Source of the DNA: DASRSS01 sp035765515
Lineage (GTDB): Bacteria > Actinomycetota > Actinomycetes > Mycobacteriales > Jatrophihabitantaceae
DNA length: 39,065 nt
Assembly: GCA_035765515.1 (NCBI GenBank)
Contig: DASTXN010000060.1
Location: forward strand, 1-39,065
Direction of reading: 5' to 3'
The position numbers and the translations under genes are program-made. How positions within the stretch are numbered: position 1 is the first letter of the stretch; every line of letters begins with the position of its first letter. Positions 30,121 through 38,219 of this stretch are shown here, piece by piece. Below the pieces are notes generated by a model. The model searched no databases. It saw nothing but the letters and a program-made list of their open reading frames with translations, and had not been told where the DNA came from.

Positions 30121-32562
30121 GAAGGCACGGCGGGCGCGCAGGGCCCGCCGGACGTCGTCGCTGGCATCGAGCACCGAGCGCCGCACCCCTGCGTCCAGAT
30201 CGGTGCGAGCGAGCAGGGCGTCGGTGAACTCGAGCGTGATCGGGCTGATCGCCGTCCAGGGGTACAGGTACTCGGCGAGCCGGGTGAGTACCCACCCCGA
30301 GCGGATCTTCGACAGCTCGACGATCTCCTGGAAGTACTGCTCCACGAACAGCACCGTGACGTCCTCCTGCAACGGGTGCCAGAAGCCGCCGGCGATCGCG
30401 TACAGCTCGTAGTTCGGGCGCTGCTCGTCATGCATCAGCGCCTGCCACGCCTCCTGTTTCGCGCTCAGGTGAGGCCGCAGCGCGAGGCATTTGGCCGCAT
30501 GCACGGCGCCCTGCGAGGTGCCGTCGGCCGCGGCCTCGGCGGCGATCTCGTCCGCGTCCAGCGCGCCGAGTGCGGCGAGCCGCTGCAGCACGGCCCAGCG
30601 CAACTCGGCGTCGATGCTCAGCCCGTCCGGTACGCCGTCGCCGGCCAGCCAACCGCGCAGTGCATCGCGGTTCGCGGTGTTCGCGATGTAACGGCGCGCG
30701 CCGGCAAGCTGCAGGCCCGAGCCGGCGGGCGCGTTTGCGGCGATCACCGCGCCGGCCTCGGCGATCTTGCTCGCGGTAGCGGGCCGGTTGTCCAGGTCCA
30801 GATAGCAGCCGGTCGTCCGCTCGGCCCAGCGCAGCACGCTCGACACGACCGCGTCGTCGGTCTCGGACGTGATCGCGGCGGCCACCACGTCGATGGCCAG
30901 CGACGGCGACACCTCGGCGTCGGCCACGGCCAGCCGCAGCGCGTTCCACGCACTGACTCGGGCGAGCGGGTCCATGCCGGGCATCGCGACGGCCAGTTGC
31001 GGCCAGGCCGTCGGGCTCAGCGCTGTCTTCGCCCAGGTCTCGTCGGTGGAGTCGGGGAGCACGAACGCGGCGTACCAGGTCGACAGCGGGGTGCGCCGGT
31101 TCTGCAACACGATAGGCAGTTGCGAGATCCGGCGCCCGGCCTCGTCGTAGCCGGCAGCCACCACCGCGTGCGGCCGGTCAGCGGTCGACCCGGGCGCCGA
31201 CTCGCGGTGCAGGCTGCCGTCCATCACCCGCAGCGTGTCCATGCCGGACGTGCGCAGCCACGCGTCGGCCCAGCGCGGCAGGTCGACGGCGCCCGCGGCC
31301 GTCCACGCCGCCAGCAGGTCGGCGAGCGTCGCGTTGCCGTAGGCGAACTGCGCGAAGTAGCTGCGCAGCCCGGTCAGGAACACCTTCTCGCCGAGGTAGG
31401 CGGCGAGCTGACGCAGCACCGACGCGCCCTTGGCGTAGGAGATGCCGTCGAAGTTGTTCAGCGCCATGGCTGCGTCCGCGGCGCCGTTCCCGGCGACCGG
31501 GTGCGTGGACGGACGGCGGTCGGCGGTATAGCCCCACGCCTTGCGGACGATGCCGAACTCGACCCACGAGGCGTAGCCGGTGACCGCATCGCACACCCGG
31601 TGGCCGAGGTACTCGGCGAACGACTCGTTCAGCCACAGGTCGTCCCACCAGCGCATGGTGACCAGGTCGCCGAACCACATGTGCGCCATCTCGTGCGCGA
31701 TCGTGCTCGCCCGCTGGCCGCGTTCGGCGTCCGTCGCGCGCGAGCGGAACACGAGCGGGTCGCGGTAGGTCACGCAGCCGGGGTTCTCCATGGCGCCGGC
31801 GTTGAACTCCGGCACGAACGCCTGGTGATACTCGCCCCACGGGTAGCGCACCCCGAACAGGCGGTGGAACTCGTCCAGGCAGTCGCGGGTGATCGTCAGC
31901 AGTTCATCGGCGTCGCGGTCGAGGTGCTCGGCCAGCGACGCGCGGCAGTGCAGGCCGAGCGGCACGCCGTCGTGCTCCGCGAGCACCGAGTGGTACGGGC
32001 CGGCGATGAGTGTGGTGAAGTACGGCGCCAGTGGGCGCGTCGTCGCCAGGCGCCACTGGCCGGGTGCCAGCTGCGTCGCGGCACCGTTGCCGACGACCGT
32101 CCAGTCCGGCGAGCACCTCACCGCGATGGTCACCGGCGCCTTCAGGTCCGGCTGGTCGAAGCACGCGAACCAGCGCGGTGCCGCGTCCAGGAAGCTCATG
32201 GCGTACAGGTAGACGTTGCCGTCCGCCGGGTCCACGTGCCGGTGCAGACCTTCCCCGTCCTGTGAGTAGCCCATGATCGCCTCGACGACCAGCTCGTTGT
32301 GCTCCCGCAGCCCCCGCAGCGGCAGCCGGCCCTCCTGGAGCAGGGACACGTCCACCGCGTCGCCGTTCAGGACGGCCGAGACGAGCGATTCAGGTTTGAC
32401 GTCCACGAACGTCTCGCCACCCGGCTGGCGGCAGGTGAAGCGGATACGGGTCGTGGACGCGAACGTCCGCTGCGTCGCGGGAAGATCCAGTCCGATCTCG
32501 TAAGCGGTAACGGAGATCGCTGCCGCCCGGCGGACCGCTTCGCTGCGTTTGAGGCTGGGCAC
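30115..32562 (-). CDS. pepN: Aminopeptidase N (M1 family)
   Basis: An 815-residue zinc metallopeptidase that removes N-terminal residues from peptides, helping to recycle amino acids. It shows the exopeptidase motif GAMEN (256-260) and the zinc site H290-E-M-A-H294 with E313 in NESFAEY (HExxH-18-E). CFDQPDLKAPVTI lies in the N-terminal domain, and a helical ERAP1-like C-terminal domain covers about 450-815. The GTG at 32562 begins the family-typical PSLKRSEA and lies seven bases after a TAACGT -10 element. The frame is open upstream into the amtB promoter region without similarity. Convergent with the SDR gene, 11 bases apart. Confidence 0.95.
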   Translation of the reverse strand: MPSLKRSEAVRRAAAISVTAYEIGLDLPATQRTFASTTRIRFTCRQPGGETFVDVKPESLVSAVLNGDAVDVSLLQEGRLPLRGLREHNELVVEAIMGYSQDGEGLHRHVDPADGNVYLYAMSFLDAAPRWFACFDQPDLKAPVTIAVRCSPDWTVVGNGAATQLAPGQWRLATTRPLAPYFTTLIAGPYHSVLAEHDGVPLGLHCRASLAEHLDRDADELLTITRDCLDEFHRLFGVRYPWGEYHQAFVPEFNAGAMENPGCVTYRDPLVFRSRATDAERGQRASTIAHEMAHMWFGDLVTMRWWDDLWLNESFAEYLGHRVCDAVTGYASWVEFGIVRKAWGYTADRRPSTHPVAGNGAADAAMALNNFDGISYAKGASVLRQLAAYLGEKVFLTGLRSYFAQFAYGNATLADLLAAWTAAGAVDLPRWADAWLRTSGMDTLRVMDGSLHRESAPGSTADRPHAVVAAGYDEAGRRISQLPIVLQNRRTPLSTWYAAFVLPDSTDETWAKTALSPTAWPQLAVAMPGMDPLARVSAWNALRLAVADAEVSPSLAIDVVAAAITSETDDAVVSSVLRWAERTTGCYLDLDNRPATASKIAEAGAVIAANAPAGSGLQLAGARRYIANTANRDALRGWLAGDGVPDGLSIDAELRWAVLQRLAALGALDADEIAAEAAADGTSQGAVHAAKCLALRPHLSAKQEAWQALMHDEQRPNYELYAIAGGFWHPLQEDVTVLFVEQYFQEIVELSKIRSGWVLTRLAEYLYPWTAISPITLEFTDALLARTDLDAGVRRSVLDASDDVRRALRARRAFA

Positions 32563-32569
32563 GCATCCG

Positions 32570-32575
32570 ACGTTA
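32570..32575 (-). promoter_or_regulatory. -10 element, leaderless start of pepN
   Basis: On the minus strand TAACGT is followed by seven bases and the GTG at 32562. Its -35 area coincides with the GlnR box at 32579-32616. Confidence 0.5.
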
Positions 32576-32578
32576 TCG

Positions 32579-32616
32579 GTTACAGCGGGGAAACATTTCG
32601 GGGACTGCCAGGAAAC
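32579..32616 (+). promoter_or_regulatory. Double GlnR box upstream of amtB-glnB-glnD
   Basis: Four 5-mers at exact 11-base periodicity: GTTAC (32579-32583), GAAAC (32590-32594), GGGAC (32601-32605) and GAAAC (32612-32616), each separated by six bases. This is the full a1-b1-a2-b2 layout of the actinomycete GlnR consensus (gTnAC-n6-GaAAC twice). Only the third element deviates. It lies 70 bases before the amtB GTG, as expected for an activated ammonium-uptake operon. Confidence 0.85.
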
Positions 32617-32685
32617 ACCCGTACCGAAGGCTCTGCCGGGACGAGCGTGCAACCCGCGCGCCGCCGACCGGTTAGGGAGAGCAGC

Positions 32686-34026
32686 GTGTCCCAGCACCTA
32701 CTCGCATCCGGCTATACGCCGTTCGACATGAGCAATTTCAGTGCCGGGGACACCGCCTGGATGCTCACGTCGGCGGCGCTCGTGCTCCTGATGACGCCGG
32801 CGTTGGCGTTCTTCTACGGGGGGATGGTCCGCGCCAAACACGTCCTCGGCATGTTGATGCAGAACTTCACCGCGATCGCGATCGTCAGCGTCACCTGGGT
32901 GGTGATCGGCTTCTCCATCGCCTTCGGCGGGACGGGCCGGTTCTGGGGCGATTTCCACTACGCGGGCCTGCACCACATGGGCGATGCCATCCCGGTGCTG
33001 GGGAGCGCGCAGACGGTGCCGACGATGGTGATGGTGGTCTTCCAGCTGACCTTCGCGATCATCACGCCCGCGCTGATCACCGGCTCGACGGCGGACCGGT
33101 GGAAGTTCGGGGCGTTCGCCGCTTTCGTCACGATCTGGTCGGTTATCGAGTATGCACCCGTGGCGCACTGGGTGTGGGCGGGCGGCTGGATCGGCCGGCT
33201 CGGCACCGAGGACTTCGCGGGCGGCACCGTGGTGCACATCAACGCGGGGGCGGCCGGGCTGGCGATGGCGCTCGTCCTCGGCAGGCGCCTGGGCTGGCCG
33301 CGGGAGAAGATGCGCGGTCACAACATCCCGTTCGTCATGCTGGGCGCCGCGCTGCTGTGGTTCGGCTGGTTCGGCTTCAACGCCGGGTCCGCCGGCGCGG
33401 CCAACGGCTTGGCGGCGTACGCGTGGGTGAACACGAACACGGCGACGGCGACGGCGCTGATCGGCTGGATCGCGGTGGAGAAGCTGCGGTACGGCAAGTG
33501 CACCGCGCTGGGCGCGGCGAGCGGCGCAGTCGCCGGGCTGGTCGCCATCACGCCGTGCGCCGGTTTCGTCAGCCCGATGGGCTCGATCTTCATCGGCCTG
33601 ATCGCGGGCGCGGTGTGCGCCATGGCGATCAGCCTCAAGCACCGGTTCGGCTTCGACGACTCCCTGGACGTGGTCGGCGTCCACCTGGTCGGCGGCTGGG
33701 TCGGCACGCTGCTGATCGGCTTCTTCAGCACGTCCGGCACGAACCCGATCGCGATCGACGGCCTGCTCTACGGCGGTGGGTCGGCGGGTGCGAAGCTGCT
33801 GCTGCACCAGTTCGAGGCGGCGCTCGCCGTGACCGTGTTCTCGTTCGTGGTCACGTTCGTCCTCGCCAAGCTCATCGGGCTCGCGATCGACAACCGGGTG
33901 AGCGAGAGCGACGAGCTTGAGGGCCTGGACACCTCGATCCACGGCGAGTCGGCGTACGAGTACGGCCCGGTCAGCGGGGGCGCGTTCGCAGCGCTCGCCG
34001 GTGCCAAGGAGAGGGTGAACGCATGA
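32686..34026 (+). CDS. amtB: Ammonium transporter AmtB
   Basis: A 446-residue membrane protein with about 11 transmembrane helices that brings ammonium into the cell. The twin pore histidines are H184 (GGTVVHINAG) and H333 (VVGVHLVGGW). ALAFFYGGMVRAK, ITGSTADRWKF and LLWFGWFGFNAGSA are family hallmarks. The C-terminal cytoplasmic tail (from about residue 408) should contact the PII protein encoded next. The GTG at 32686 follows AGGGAGA; an ATG at 32728 is a weaker alternative. It overlaps glnB by 4 bases. Confidence 0.96.
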   Translation: MSQHLLASGYTPFDMSNFSAGDTAWMLTSAALVLLMTPALAFFYGGMVRAKHVLGMLMQNFTAIAIVSVTWVVIGFSIAFGGTGRFWGDFHYAGLHHMGDAIPVLGSAQTVPTMVMVVFQLTFAIITPALITGSTADRWKFGAFAAFVTIWSVIEYAPVAHWVWAGGWIGRLGTEDFAGGTVVHINAGAAGLAMALVLGRRLGWPREKMRGHNIPFVMLGAALLWFGWFGFNAGSAGAANGLAAYAWVNTNTATATALIGWIAVEKLRYGKCTALGAASGAVAGLVAITPCAGFVSPMGSIFIGLIAGAVCAMAISLKHRFGFDDSLDVVGVHLVGGWVGTLLIGFFSTSGTNPIAIDGLLYGGGSAGAKLLLHQFEAALAVTVFSFVVTFVLAKLIGLAIDNRVSESDELEGLDTSIHGESAYEYGPVSGGAFAALAGAKERVNA

Positions 34027-34361
34027 AGCAGGTGACGGCGATCGTCAAGCCGTTCAAGCTCGAGGACGTCAAGGCCGCGCTGGAGGTTCTCGGCATCCAG
34101 GGGTTGACCGTCGCCGAGGTGCAGGGCTTCGGCCGGCAGCGCGGGCACACCGAGGTGTACCGCGGCGCCGAATACGTAGTCGACCTCGTGCCGAAGGTGC
34201 GCATCGACGTCGTGGTGGGTGACTTCGACGCGGACAAGGTCGTCGAGGCGATCGTCGAGGCCGCCCGCACCGGCAAGATCGGCGACGGCAAGGTGTGGGT
34301 GACCCCGGTCGAGACAATCGTCCGGGTGCGCACGGGGGAGCGCGACGACGACGCGCTCTGA
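34023..34361 (+). CDS. glnB: Nitrogen regulatory PII protein
   Basis: A 112-residue trimeric signal protein that senses 2-oxoglutarate and ATP/ADP and controls AmtB and other targets. The T-loop GHTEVYRGAEYVVDLVPK holds Y51, the residue modified (adenylylated in actinobacteria) by GlnD, and K58. KIGDGKVWV is the B-loop region. It begins in an ATGA overlap with amtB; the operon order amtB-glnB-glnD is standard. Confidence 0.96.
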   Translation: MKQVTAIVKPFKLEDVKAALEVLGIQGLTVAEVQGFGRQRGHTEVYRGAEYVVDLVPKVRIDVVVGDFDADKVVEAIVEAARTGKIGDGKVWVTPVETIVRVRTGERDDDAL

Positions 34362-34413
34362 GCCGCTCGCGCGAGCCCGGGCCGACCTGCTGCGGCGGCC
34401 CGGGCTCGCCGGC

Positions 34414-36636
34414 GTGCGGCTGCGCGAGGAGTTGACCGAGTTGTACGACCGGTGGCTCGCAGCGCTGGTGACTCGTGAGGACGTCGCGCTCGCCGCTGTC
34501 GGGGGGCTGGGACGGCGCGAGCCCGCGCCCTGCTCAGATCTCGACCTCGTGCTGCTCTACGAAGGACGCGTCGCTGACCTCGGCGCGCTGGCCGACTCGA
34601 TCTGGTACCCGATTTGGGACAGCGGCACCGGCCTGGACCACTCCGTGCGCACACCCCAGCAGGCGCTCTCGGTAGCCGACTCCGACCTGAAGGCGATGCT
34701 CGGCCTGCTCGACCTGCGGCATCTCGCCGGGGACGCGGCGCTGACCGAGAGTGTGCGGGGCCGCATCCGCGACCGGTGGCGGTCGGTAGCGCAGTCCCGC
34801 GTCGGGCAGCTGTCCGAGATGTCGGCGGAGCGGGCACGGCTCGCCGGCGACGCGGCGTTCCTGCTCGAACCGGACCTGAAGGAATCGCGTGGCGGGCTGC
34901 GCGACGGCCAGACCGTGCGTGCACTGGCGCTCGCACAGCTGGTCGACCTGCCGCCTGCGGCGCGTGCGGCGTACACGGACCTGCTGGACGTCCGCGGTGA
35001 GCTGCACCGGGTGTGCGGCCGTGCGGACGACGTGTTGCGGCTGCAGGAGCAGGCCGAGGTGGGTGGCGCGCTGGGCCTGGACGGCTCCTCCGGTGGCCGG
35101 CCGGGTGACGAGGTGCTGCGCCGGGTGAACCTGGCAGCGCGCACGATCGGGCACGCGCTGGACGCCGCGCTGCGGCGCGCGGCCCCATCGCCGAAGCCGC
35201 GACGATTCGGGCGGGGCGGCATCGATCGTGGTCGCGTGGGGCTGGCCCGCGACGTCGTGGCGCAGGACGGCGAGGTGGTCCTGGCGCGCGACGCCGATCC
35301 GTCCGCCGATCCGGGGCTGGTGCTGCGTGCGGCGCGGTCCGCCGCCGAGCGTGGCCTGCCGATCTCCGAGTTCACGCTGGGCCGGCTCGCGGCGAGCGCG
35401 GCGCCCGTGCCCTCGCCGTGGCCGGCCGCCGTGCGCGACGACTTCCTGGCGCTGCTCGGATGTGGCCGGCCAGCGATCGCCGTCCTGGAATCCCTTGACC
35501 TGGCCGGGCTGCTTGCGCCCTTGCTGCCCGAGTGGGATGCGGTGCGCGGCCGGGCGCAGCACAACCCCGCGCACAGGTTCACGGTCGACCGCCACCTGTT
35601 CGAGACGGCAGCGCACGCCGCCGAGTACACCGCCGCGTCAGCGCGGCCGGACCTGTTGTTGCTCGGGGCTCTGCTGCACGACATCGGCAAGGGGTATCCC
35701 GGTGATCATTCGCAGGTGGGCGCGCCGATCGCCGCGTCGATCGCGCGGCGCACCGGACTGCCCGAATCCGACGTGGCGACGATCGAGGCGCTGGTCCGGC
35801 ATCACCTGCTGCTGCCGGACACGGCAACCCGGCGCGACCTGGACGACCCGGTCACGATGCGACTCGTCGTGGACACGGTGGACGGTTCCGGTGAGCTGCT
35901 CGATCTGCTGCACGCGCTGACGATCGCGGATGCCGCCGCGACCGGTCCGGCCGCGTGGAGCGAGTGGAAGGCAGGACTGGTCGCCGAACTCGTCCGCCGC
36001 GCGCACGACGTCATCGGCGGCGCGGCGCCGCTGGACGTGCCGCAGCTCGACGACCGCAGCCGGATGCTGGCCGAGTCCGGCGAGACGGCCGTTCTGGTGC
36101 GGGACGACGAGGTGGTGGTCGCCGTGCCCGACGGAGTCGGCGTGCTGTACCGGACGGCCGGCGTCCTCGCGCTGCAGCTGCTGGATGTGCGTGCGGCGAC
36201 GATCCGTACGCACGCGGGCATGGCCGTCAACACGTTCGTCGTCGAGCCCCGTTTCGGCCGGGTGCCGACCGCTGAGACGCTGCAGCGTGAGCTGGCGCGC
36301 GTGCTGGCCGGTGACACCGGGCTGGCCGAGCGGCTGCGCGCCAAGGAGGCCACCTATGCGCGGCCTGCGGGCGTGGAGCGCCCGCCGCCGTCGGTGCACT
36401 GGTTCGACGGCGAGGCGAGCGGCGCCACCGTGATCGAGTATCGCGGCGCGGATGCGATCGGCCTGCTGTGCCGGGTGACCGCCGCGCTCGAACGCTGCCA
36501 GCTCGACGTCCGGTCGGCACGCGTGTCGTCGCTCGCCGGGATCGTCGTCGACGCCTTCTACGTCACGACGCGGGACGGGCGGCCGGTGCCGATAGAGCGG
36601 CGTGCCGACGTGGAGGCCGAGCTGCGTCGCGCCTGA
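34414..36636 (+). CDS. glnD: PII nucleotidylyltransferase/removing enzyme GlnD
   Basis: A 740-residue bifunctional sensor that modifies and de-modifies PII according to glutamine. The nucleotidyltransferase domain (about 25-250) has GGLGRREPAP and SDLDLVLLY. The HD domain (about 380-510) has HRFTVDRHLFETAAHAA and GALLHDIGKGYPGDHSQ. Two ACT glutamine-sensing domains occupy about 570-625 and 670-735. The GTG at 34414 is the first possible start, 52 bases after glnB, and lacks a ribosome site. The frame upstream encodes EPLARARADLLRRPGLAG, which looks like the family N-terminus but has no start codon, so the true start is uncertain. Confidence 0.93.
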   Translation: MRLREELTELYDRWLAALVTREDVALAAVGGLGRREPAPCSDLDLVLLYEGRVADLGALADSIWYPIWDSGTGLDHSVRTPQQALSVADSDLKAMLGLLDLRHLAGDAALTESVRGRIRDRWRSVAQSRVGQLSEMSAERARLAGDAAFLLEPDLKESRGGLRDGQTVRALALAQLVDLPPAARAAYTDLLDVRGELHRVCGRADDVLRLQEQAEVGGALGLDGSSGGRPGDEVLRRVNLAARTIGHALDAALRRAAPSPKPRRFGRGGIDRGRVGLARDVVAQDGEVVLARDADPSADPGLVLRAARSAAERGLPISEFTLGRLAASAAPVPSPWPAAVRDDFLALLGCGRPAIAVLESLDLAGLLAPLLPEWDAVRGRAQHNPAHRFTVDRHLFETAAHAAEYTAASARPDLLLLGALLHDIGKGYPGDHSQVGAPIAASIARRTGLPESDVATIEALVRHHLLLPDTATRRDLDDPVTMRLVVDTVDGSGELLDLLHALTIADAAATGPAAWSEWKAGLVAELVRRAHDVIGGAAPLDVPQLDDRSRMLAESGETAVLVRDDEVVVAVPDGVGVLYRTAGVLALQLLDVRAATIRTHAGMAVNTFVVEPRFGRVPTAETLQRELARVLAGDTGLAERLRAKEATYARPAGVERPPPSVHWFDGEASGATVIEYRGADAIGLLCRVTAALERCQLDVRSARVSSLAGIVVDAFYVTTRDGRPVPIERRADVEAELRRA

Positions 36637-36666
36637 GGCGGCTGTTGCCGGCTCAGGCCATGAGGT

Positions 36667-37650
36667 TCAGACATAGCGCGGTGGCGGTGCGCTCAGTCCG
36701 TCGACGTGGATTGGTCCCCCGCGCCCGCTCAGCGAGGTCGCCGGACGCCCAGCCCGTTCCGCGAGCATCTCCGCGACGATCGCGATGGCGATCTCGGCCG
36801 GGGTTCGCGCGTTGAGGTCCAGGCCCGCCGGGCCGTGCACTCGAGTGAGGTCGGTGATGCCACGCTCGGCCAGCCACTGCGTACGCGCCTGCTGGGTGTG
36901 CCGCGCGCCGAGCGCGCCGACGTATCCGGCGCGGCTCGCCACCGCGGCACGCAGCGCCGGTCCGTCGACGTCCCGGTGATGGCTGAGCACGACGACTCCG
37001 TCGCAGCCGGCCAGCGCGGCGATGGCCGCGCTCGCTGACGGTGCGTCGTTGACGACGGCCGAATCCCAGCCCAGCACGCCGGCCGTGGCGACGAGTGCGT
37101 CCGCGATGAGCCCGTCGCCCACGACGACGAGCGTCGGCACCGGCCACACGGCGGTGGCCGCGACCCGCCCGTCGGCGAGCACCGCGCCGTCACTGCTGCC
37201 CCGGTTGAACAGGCGTGACACGCCCGGCGCGATCTGGTCGGCGCTACCCACCGACTCGCGGGTGTGTACCGAGGTCGAGCCGACGCGCTCGCCGTCGAGC
37301 TCGGTCACCAGGCACACCGGCTCGTGCTCGGCGATGAGCCGCCACGCGTCGGCCGGCACGTCCGTCGCCGGCTGGAGCAGCACCTGCGCCGAACCGCCGC
37401 ATGCCATGCCGGCGCGCACCGCCGCATCGTCGGTGATGGTGATGGAGTGCAGCACGGCTGCGTCGACCGGAAGGAGGGAGTCCTGTGCCGCCCCGGACAG
37501 CACGCTGCCGGCCATGGGCTCGCCCGGCGTGAGCGCGGCTATCGGCGTACCGGACTGACCGCTGATGCCACGCAGCCCGACCACGCGCACGATCGTCACC
37601 GCGCGTCCGTCCTGCCGCCACTGTTCGATCCGCGCAAGTACCTCGTCCAT
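36667..37650 (-). CDS. XdhC/CoxI family protein
   Basis: A 327-residue protein of the XdhC family, which inserts or sulfurates the molybdenum cofactor of xanthine dehydrogenase/CO dehydrogenase-type enzymes. The N-terminal half has the conserved ACGGSAQVLLQPA with its Cys. The C-terminal half is a Rossmann fold (TLVVVGDGLIADALV, then VVLSHHRDVD and AGYVGALGARHTQQ). No molybdenum hydroxylase subunits are encoded in the window. The ATG at 37650 lies six bases after a TAGGTT -10 element. It is convergent with glnD, 30 bases away. Confidence 0.88.
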   Translation of the reverse strand: MDEVLARIEQWRQDGRAVTIVRVVGLRGISGQSGTPIAALTPGEPMAGSVLSGAAQDSLLPVDAAVLHSITITDDAAVRAGMACGGSAQVLLQPATDVPADAWRLIAEHEPVCLVTELDGERVGSTSVHTRESVGSADQIAPGVSRLFNRGSSDGAVLADGRVAATAVWPVPTLVVVGDGLIADALVATAGVLGWDSAVVNDAPSASAAIAALAGCDGVVVLSHHRDVDGPALRAAVASRAGYVGALGARHTQQARTQWLAERGITDLTRVHGPAGLDLNARTPAEIAIAIVAEMLAERAGRPATSLSGRGGPIHVDGLSAPPPRYV

Positions 37651-37656
37651 GACCAG

Positions 37657-37662
37657 AACCTA
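37657..37662 (-). promoter_or_regulatory. -10 element, leaderless start of the XdhC-like gene
   Basis: Minus-strand TAGGTT, six bases, then ATG at 37650. The same hexamer and spacing occur before the acetyltransferase gene at 11616-11621. Confidence 0.55.
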
Positions 37663-37751
37663 GTCCGGTGCGCCGGCCCGGACGGCGGATCCGCGCTCAG
37701 GTTGGGCTCGTCAGCATAGGAGCCCGAAGCTGTTTGCGGCAGGCTGACGAC

Positions 37752-38216
37752 ATGGCAGGGACGCGCAGCGCGGGGCTGCTGTTGTACCGGGAGCGCGACG
37801 GCGGGCTGCAGGTGCTGCTTGCGCACATGGGCGGGCCGTTCTGGGCTCGCAAGGACGAGCGTGCGTGGTCGGTCCCGAAGGGTGAGTACGCGCCGGACGA
37901 GGATCCGCTGACGGCGGCGCGGCGCGAGTTCGCCGAGGAGCTCGGGCCGCCGCCGCCGGACGGTCCCTTGCTGGAGTTGGGCGAGGTGCGCCAGTCCGGC
38001 GGTAAGTCTGTGACGGTCTGGGCGGTCGAGGGCGAGTTCGATCCGGCGACGGCCGTCAGCAACACGTTCGAGCTGGAATGGCCGCCGCACTCCGGGCGGA
38101 TGCGGACCTTCCCGGAGGTGGACCGAGTCGCCTGGTTCGACCTCGACACCGCGCGCACCAAGATGGTGGCGGCGCAGGCTGCGTTTCTGGACCGTCTGGT
38201 CGCGTCGACTGCGTAG
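37752..38216 (+). CDS. Nudix hydrolase
   Basis: A 154-residue pyrophosphohydrolase. The Nudix box G-x5-E-x7-REF-x-EELG is complete (GEYAPDEDPLTAARREFAEE, then LG). SAGLLLYRE at the start and AWSVPKGEY before the box place it near the diadenosine-polyphosphate/NTP-cleaning type, but the substrate cannot be read from sequence. The ATG at 37752 was chosen because similarity begins there. It is divergent from the XdhC-like gene. Confidence 0.9.
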   Translation: MAGTRSAGLLLYRERDGGLQVLLAHMGGPFWARKDERAWSVPKGEYAPDEDPLTAARREFAEELGPPPPDGPLLELGEVRQSGGKSVTVWAVEGEFDPATAVSNTFELEWPPHSGRMRTFPEVDRVAWFDLDTARTKMVAAQAAFLDRLVASTA

Positions 38217-38219
38217 CCG

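Noticed and set aside
30376..32265. 629-codon plus-strand open frame opposite pepN
   Set aside because: A shadow frame. The minus strand has the complete M1 peptidase motifs.
34362..34413. GC-rich 52 bases between glnB and glnD as an intergenic regulatory hairpin (GAGCCCGGGCCGACC, then GGCCCGGGCTCGCC)
   Set aside because: GAGCCCGGGCC and GGCCCGGGCTC can pair, but the frame through it encodes what looks like the GlnD N-terminus, so the dyad may be chance in coding sequence. No T-run follows.
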